Assembly (NCBI GenBank): GCA_017540385.1
Contig: JAFYBD010000216.1
Location: forward strand, 1 to 5,887
DNA length: 5,887 nt
DNA from: Lentisphaeria bacterium
GTDB taxonomy: Bacteria > Verrucomicrobiota > Lentisphaeria > Victivallales > UBA1829
Reading direction: 5' to 3'
This document shows, piece after piece, positions 5,183 to 5,887 of this stretch (its first letter is position 1; the number at the start of each line of letters is the position of its first letter). The position numbers and the translations under genes are program-made. Below the pieces are notes generated by a model. It was given only the letters and a program-made list of their open reading frames with translations, had not been told where the DNA came from and searched no databases.

Positions 5183-5211
5183 AATTTACACCATCAAACT
5201 ATTTTTGTCAA
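5183..5211 (-). promoter_or_regulatory. Strong predicted sigma70 promoter of the secreted protein gene
   Basis: On the minus strand a perfect -35 TTGACA (5211-5206) is followed after exactly 17 bp by TAAATT (5188-5183). Transcription would start near 5176 with a leader of about 68 nt. The A/T-tract DNA just upstream of the -35 (5215-5235) resembles an UP element. This is the best promoter match in the window and suggests high or constitutive expression. Confidence 0.72.
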
Positions 5212-5314
5212 GCCGTTTTTTTATAAAAAAGACGAAAAAGACTGTCCGTCGCCCGTTTACGCGTACAAATGTCCGCCGTTTGCCGCTCACGCGCCCGTCC
5301 CTGCCGTCCGATAG

Positions 5315-5327
5315 CTTTTCCGAAAAG
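5315..5327. repeat. Short palindrome CTTTTC-C-GAAAAG upstream of the GH3 promoter
   Basis: CTTTTC (5315-5320) and GAAAAG (5322-5327) are a perfect 6-bp dyad around one base, centred about 55 bp upstream of the GH3 -35 box. Size and symmetry suit an operator for a sugar-responsive regulator, but a 6-bp dyad can occur by chance. Confidence 0.25.
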
Positions 5328-5372
5328 GCATACACTTTTTGATAAATCCCATACTTTTTCACGCCAAATCGT

Positions 5373-5400
5373 TTGAAACATCCTTTCGCGGGCATATATT
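5373..5400 (+). promoter_or_regulatory. Predicted promoter of the GH3 gene
   Basis: TTGAAA (5373-5378) and TATATT (5395-5400) are 16 bp apart; TATTAT at 5397-5402 with an 18-bp spacer is an alternative -10. Transcription would start near 5407, giving a leader of about 105 nt ending in AGGAG (5502-5506). Confidence 0.55.
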
Positions 5401-5512
5401 ATCGTCATCCGGGCCGATCTTCCCCGGGCCCCTGCTGTTTCCAAACCGATCAAATACACAAAACGGACGACGCGCGAGCAGTTCCCGTCCAAACCGTCAT
5501 CAGGAGCGATCC

Positions 5513-5887
5513 ATGAACAAACTTCAGGCAAAACGCAGCAAATTCGTGTGGTACGACGACTCCCTCCCCTTCGAGGAACGCGTGGAAGCGATCATCAAGG
5601 CCATGACCGTGAAGGAAAAAGTCAGCCAGCTGCTGCACGACGCCCCCGCGGTCGAACGCCTCGGCATCCCCGCCTACAATTACTGGAGCGAGGCCCTGCA
5701 CGGCGTCGCGCGCGCCGGAATGGCCACCGTGTTCCCGCAGGCCATCGGCATGGCCGCCACGTTCGATACCGACCTGGAGTACCGCATGGGATGCGCGATC
5801 GCGGTCGAAGCGCGCGCCAAGAACGCCGCTTCCCGCAGGTTCTCCGGCGACGGCGGCAGCCCGATGTACCGCGGCCTGACCTACTGG
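5513..5887 (+). CDS. Glycoside hydrolase family 3 beta-glycosidase, N-terminal part
   Basis: The first 125 codons of a GH3 enzyme run off the right edge of the window with no stop. The start is set by AGGAG (5502-5506), 6 nt before the ATG. There is no signal peptide, so the enzyme is probably cytoplasmic and would cleave imported oligosaccharides. LPFEERVEAIIKAMTVKEKVSQL (18-40) is the typical GH3 opening. RLGIPAYNYWSEALHG (49-64) plus VARAG and ATVFPQAIGMAATFD (65-85) are the substrate-pocket motifs of the beta-xylosidase/beta-glucosidase type, and RGLTYW (120-125) leads toward the usual SPNINIFRDPRWGR-type segment. The Asp nucleophile and acid/base lie beyond the window, so completeness, exact substrate and catalytic competence cannot be judged. 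A GH3 enzyme is normally about 700-880 residues. Confidence 0.9.
   Translation, partial: MNKLQAKRSKFVWYDDSLPFEERVEAIIKAMTVKEKVSQLLHDAPAVERLGIPAYNYWSEALHGVARAGMATVFPQAIGMAATFDTDLEYRMGCAIAVEARAKNAASRRFSGDGGSPMYRGLTYW

Larger units (their letters stand above)
5109..5512. other. Divergent intergenic region before the GH3 gene
   Basis: This 404-bp stretch carries the leader and promoter of the leftward secreted-protein gene (5109-5211), an AT-rich patch with T7 and A6 runs (5215-5228), a GC-rich segment with no recognisable element (about 5240-5310), a short palindrome and repeated CATAC-CTTTTT-like words (5315-5360), and the rightward GH3 promoter and leader (5373-5512). The rightward leader can form a 5-bp GGGCC/GGCCC stem (5411-5415 with 5427-5431). 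Frames read here on the minus strand lack protein-like composition. Confidence 0.6.

Noticed and set aside
3777..5342. 521-codon open frame on the plus strand running past the terminator
   Set aside because: It crosses the intrinsic terminator, lies antisense to the secreted protein and has no recognisable domain or ribosome binding site.
5450..5701. 83-codon minus-strand frame over the start of the GH3 gene
   Set aside because: It is antisense to clear GH3 motifs and has no ribosome binding site or domain.

Overview
The window is GC-rich bacterial DNA with clear Shine-Dalgarno sites and recognisable sigma70-type promoters. The gene content suggests a Gram-negative, carbohydrate-using anaerobe: a radical-SAM lysine 2,3-aminomutase, a TibC/BAHT-type heptosyltransferase, a secreted repeat protein and a family 3 glycoside hydrolase. 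A member of the PVC group (Lentisphaerota/Victivallis-like) would fit, but this is an impression from gene content only. I see no tRNA, rRNA, CRISPR array, insertion sequence or phage gene.

Layout: (1) 87-1154, minus strand, is a KamA-family lysine 2,3-aminomutase. (2) 1155-1501 is a divergent intergenic region. It holds a promoter for each flanking gene, a perfect 10-bp hairpin, a perfect 10-bp inverted repeat that brackets the rightward core promoter, and a leader RNA stem abutting the ribosome binding site. (3) 1502-2992, plus strand, is an iron-finger O-heptosyltransferase of the bacterial autotransporter heptosyltransferase family. (4) It runs directly into a family 2 glycosyltransferase reading frame (open from 2965, ending at 4140) that has no start codon of its own ahead of its catalytic core. 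The two frames differ by -1 and meet at a run of ten A that contains the slippery heptamer A AAA AAG in the correct phase. (5) 4162-4200 is a bidirectional terminator. (6) 4242-5108, minus strand, is a secreted, low-complexity, repeat-bearing protein with a very good promoter and a leader hairpin. (7) 5109-5512 is intergenic, with divergent promoters. (8) 5513 to the window edge, plus strand, is the N-terminal part of a GH3 beta-glycosidase.

The most striking feature is the heptosyltransferase/GT2 pair. The heptosyltransferase tail is an Ala/Pro/Lys linker that, after a -1 shift at the A tract, continues smoothly into a complete GT2 domain, giving a predicted 879-residue two-enzyme glycosyltransferase. 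Three readings are possible: recoding or transcriptional slippage (two products), a phase-variable homopolymer tract, or a one-base sequencing error in A10. No classical frameshift stimulators are evident at the right spacing, so the last two must be taken seriously. No autotransporter acceptor lies in the window. The secreted repeat protein on the other side of the terminator is the only exported candidate substrate visible, and that link is speculative. The aminomutase and GH3 genes look like unrelated neighbours with their own promoters.
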